A stretch of 15,906 bases of DNA from NCBI GenBank assembly GCA_964629965.1, contig CAZVRZ010000123.1, positions 1 to 15,906 on the forward strand. The letters run 5' to 3'. This document shows positions 14,875-15,906 of this stretch, in pieces. The first letter of the stretch is position 1. Every line of letters starts with the position of its first letter. A program made the position numbers and the translations under genes. The notes beneath the pieces were generated by a model. It made no database searches. It was given only the letters and a program-made list of their open reading frames with translations, and was not told where the DNA came from. The DNA comes from CAZVRZ01 sp964629965 (GTDB lineage Bacteria > Chloroflexota > Anaerolineae > Anaerolineales > UBA4823).

Positions 14875-15788
14875 AGCTCTTCAGCAACCTTGCCACCGGC
14901 CGCATTGCCGTCAGCCATCTCGCCGCCACCCAGGGTTTCGATGATTCCACTCAGGCAGGCCACGGCTTCATCTTCCTGCTGTGAAGTGGGTTGTTTACCA
15001 CCATAACGCACGCTTTCGAACAGGTGCGTCAGGCGTTCTACCTGCTCTGCGGGCAAACCTATCGATTCCAGTCGTTCCGTAAATTCACTCGGCGTAACGT
15101 ATTCCTGGCGTGTTATACCGTGTTTCTCGCTGGCTGCCTCATTCATTTCGTAATAGCAGCGCAAGATCACATCCTGTACATTGCCGCCAGAACGGATCTC
15201 ATCCAGAGCGGACTGGATCGTGCGCTTCAAACGTTGCACTGTCTGAGAACGCTCTGCCTGCCGGCGCTGCAAGTATATCCAAAGGCGCACCGCTCCCCAT
15301 ACGATCACCGCTGCCGCCAATAAGCTTAGACCATACACCAGCCAGGACGGCACAGTGGCTGAAAAAGGCTCCAAGGCCACCTCCGTGACATCTTCGCTTT
15401 CTGAGCCCAGGGTTTCGAGAATCTCCACGGCAGGAGCCATGTTGGGAAGTTTCACACGGGTGAACAAAAAGTAAAAAAATGAGATGATCACCGCTAACTG
15501 AACCAGTTGGATCAATAACCGTTTGCGCGCTTCCTTTGACAACAGTAAATAGATCAGCGACATGATAAAAGAAATCGCCAACATCAGTAAAAGTACCTGC
15601 ATAAACTCGGCGCTGCCCGGTATATTCAGGTTTGCGGGCTGTACAGGCGCCCCTTGCTGCATTCCCGGAATAGCCAGGCTCGGGTTACGAAAATCAATCC
15701 CCTTGACGCCGGCTGCCAGTACCAGTAAGGCAACGATGGCTGATCCTGCTACCAGAGCAATACGAAGCTTCACATTGAGCTTGAGCAT
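14871..15788 (-). CDS. DUF4129 domain-containing membrane protein, first gene of the MoxR operon
   Basis: This is a 305-aa protein with four hydrophobic helices (about 9-27, 62-83, 91-110, 149-173). A cytoplasmic C-terminal DUF4129 domain (about 185-285) carries the typical CYYEMNEAA, YVTPSEFTERL and LTHLFESVRYGGK motifs. DUF4129 is usually found at the C-terminus of transglutaminase-like (TgpA) membrane proteins next to MoxR and DUF58 genes. Here the transglutaminase domain is absent and nothing in the visible operon replaces it; it could lie upstream, off the window. The residues after the domain (GGGEMADGNAAGGKVAEEL) look disordered. The ATG at 15788 has no strong ribosome-binding site, consistent with a promoter-proximal first gene or modest translation. 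Confidence 0.88.
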   Translation of the reverse strand: MLKLNVKLRIALVAGSAIVALLVLAAGVKGIDFRNPSLAIPGMQQGAPVQPANLNIPGSAEFMQVLLLMLAISFIMSLIYLLLSKEARKRLLIQLVQLAVIISFFYFLFTRVKLPNMAPAVEILETLGSESEDVTEVALEPFSATVPSWLVYGLSLLAAAVIVWGAVRLWIYLQRRQAERSQTVQRLKRTIQSALDEIRSGGNVQDVILRCYYEMNEAASEKHGITRQEYVTPSEFTERLESIGLPAEQVERLTHLFESVRYGGKQPTSQQEDEAVACLSGIIETLGGGEMADGNAAGGKVAEEL

Positions 15789-15855
15789 ATCAGGCTCAAT
15801 TTTACTACGTTATGGGGAAAACACCGTTTATTGTGGATCTTGTTTACACAGTGGT

Positions 15856-15883
15856 ACTGTATCTTTGAGTAAGGAAATTCCAA
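15856..15883 (-). promoter_or_regulatory. Possible promoter of the MoxR operon
   Basis: On the minus strand TTGGAA (15883-15878) and TACAGT (15861-15856), spaced 16 bp, are each four-of-six matches. The -10 overlaps a small inverted repeat ACAGT-GGT-ACTGT (15848-15860), which could be an operator. A TAAAAT nearer the gene is an alternative -10 without a convincing -35. Weak evidence overall. Confidence 0.3.
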
Positions 15884-15891
15884 AAGTGGGG

Positions 15892-15906
15892 CAAAAAAGC
15901 CTGACA
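15892..15906 (-). terminator. Possible truncated terminator at the window edge
   Basis: Read on the minus strand, the edge sequence is TGTCAGGC followed by TTTTTTG. This has the form of the 3' arm and T-tract of an intrinsic terminator whose 5' arm (expected GCCTGACA) would lie just outside the window. If so, the MoxR operon starts here and an upstream gene on the same strand ends. Confidence 0.35.

Noticed and set aside
1..15906. CRISPR arrays, insertion sequences, tRNA or rRNA genes, prophage parts
   Set aside because: No regularly spaced repeats, transposase motifs, cloverleaf-like segments or phage genes were seen on either strand; the repeats found are isolated pairs.

Overview
The window is about 16 kb of ordinary-looking bacterial chromosome with moderate GC content and no visible mobile element, tRNA, rRNA or CRISPR. 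The gene set (GltBD glutamate synthase, a PadR-controlled FtsX-type ABC exporter without a membrane-fusion partner, and a MoxR/DUF58/DUF4129 membrane operon beside a membrane-anchored lytic transglycosylase) resembles Chloroflexota of the class Anaerolineae. This assignment is an inference from gene content and protein flavour; no marker gene is present.

Layout. Nearly everything lies on the minus strand. Reading that strand from right to left there are three units. (1) 15788-11452 is a five-gene membrane operon: a DUF4129 protein, an unrecognised membrane protein, a MoxR AAA+ ATPase, a DUF58 protein and a second unrecognised membrane protein. Its genes overlap by 4 or 29 nt or are 3 nt apart. 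(2) 10408-4167 is gltB-gltD, encoding the two subunits of NADPH-type glutamate synthase, behind a promoter and a leader of about 200 nt. (3) 4084-68 is padR, an ABC ATPase and a 10-TM double-FtsX permease, ending in a strong hairpin at the left edge. The only plus-strand gene is a lytic transglycosylase (10732-11451). It is divergent from gltB and convergent with the MoxR operon, and the two stop codons abut in one TGATCA.

How the genes work together. GltBD makes glutamate from glutamine and 2-oxoglutarate. The PadR unit looks like a self-regulated export cassette for an unknown envelope-active substrate. The MoxR operon is probably an envelope assembly or chaperone-like system of unknown role, and two of its five members have no recognised family.

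Sequence signals beyond the genes. A 17-bp element is shared exactly by the gltB and padR promoters and covers the -35 box in both. A 25-nt repeat with one mismatch, centred on an inverted repeat, lies in the gltB leader and again inside the transglycosylase gene. The PadR protein ends in an AT-hook-like motif and sits behind an AT-rich promoter dense in inverted and direct repeats. GltB has a duplicated LFYQPP motif in a linker. Several starts were moved from the longest possible ORF on ribosome-binding-site grounds (gltB to 10408, moxR to 14255), and the DUF58 gene starts at TTG.
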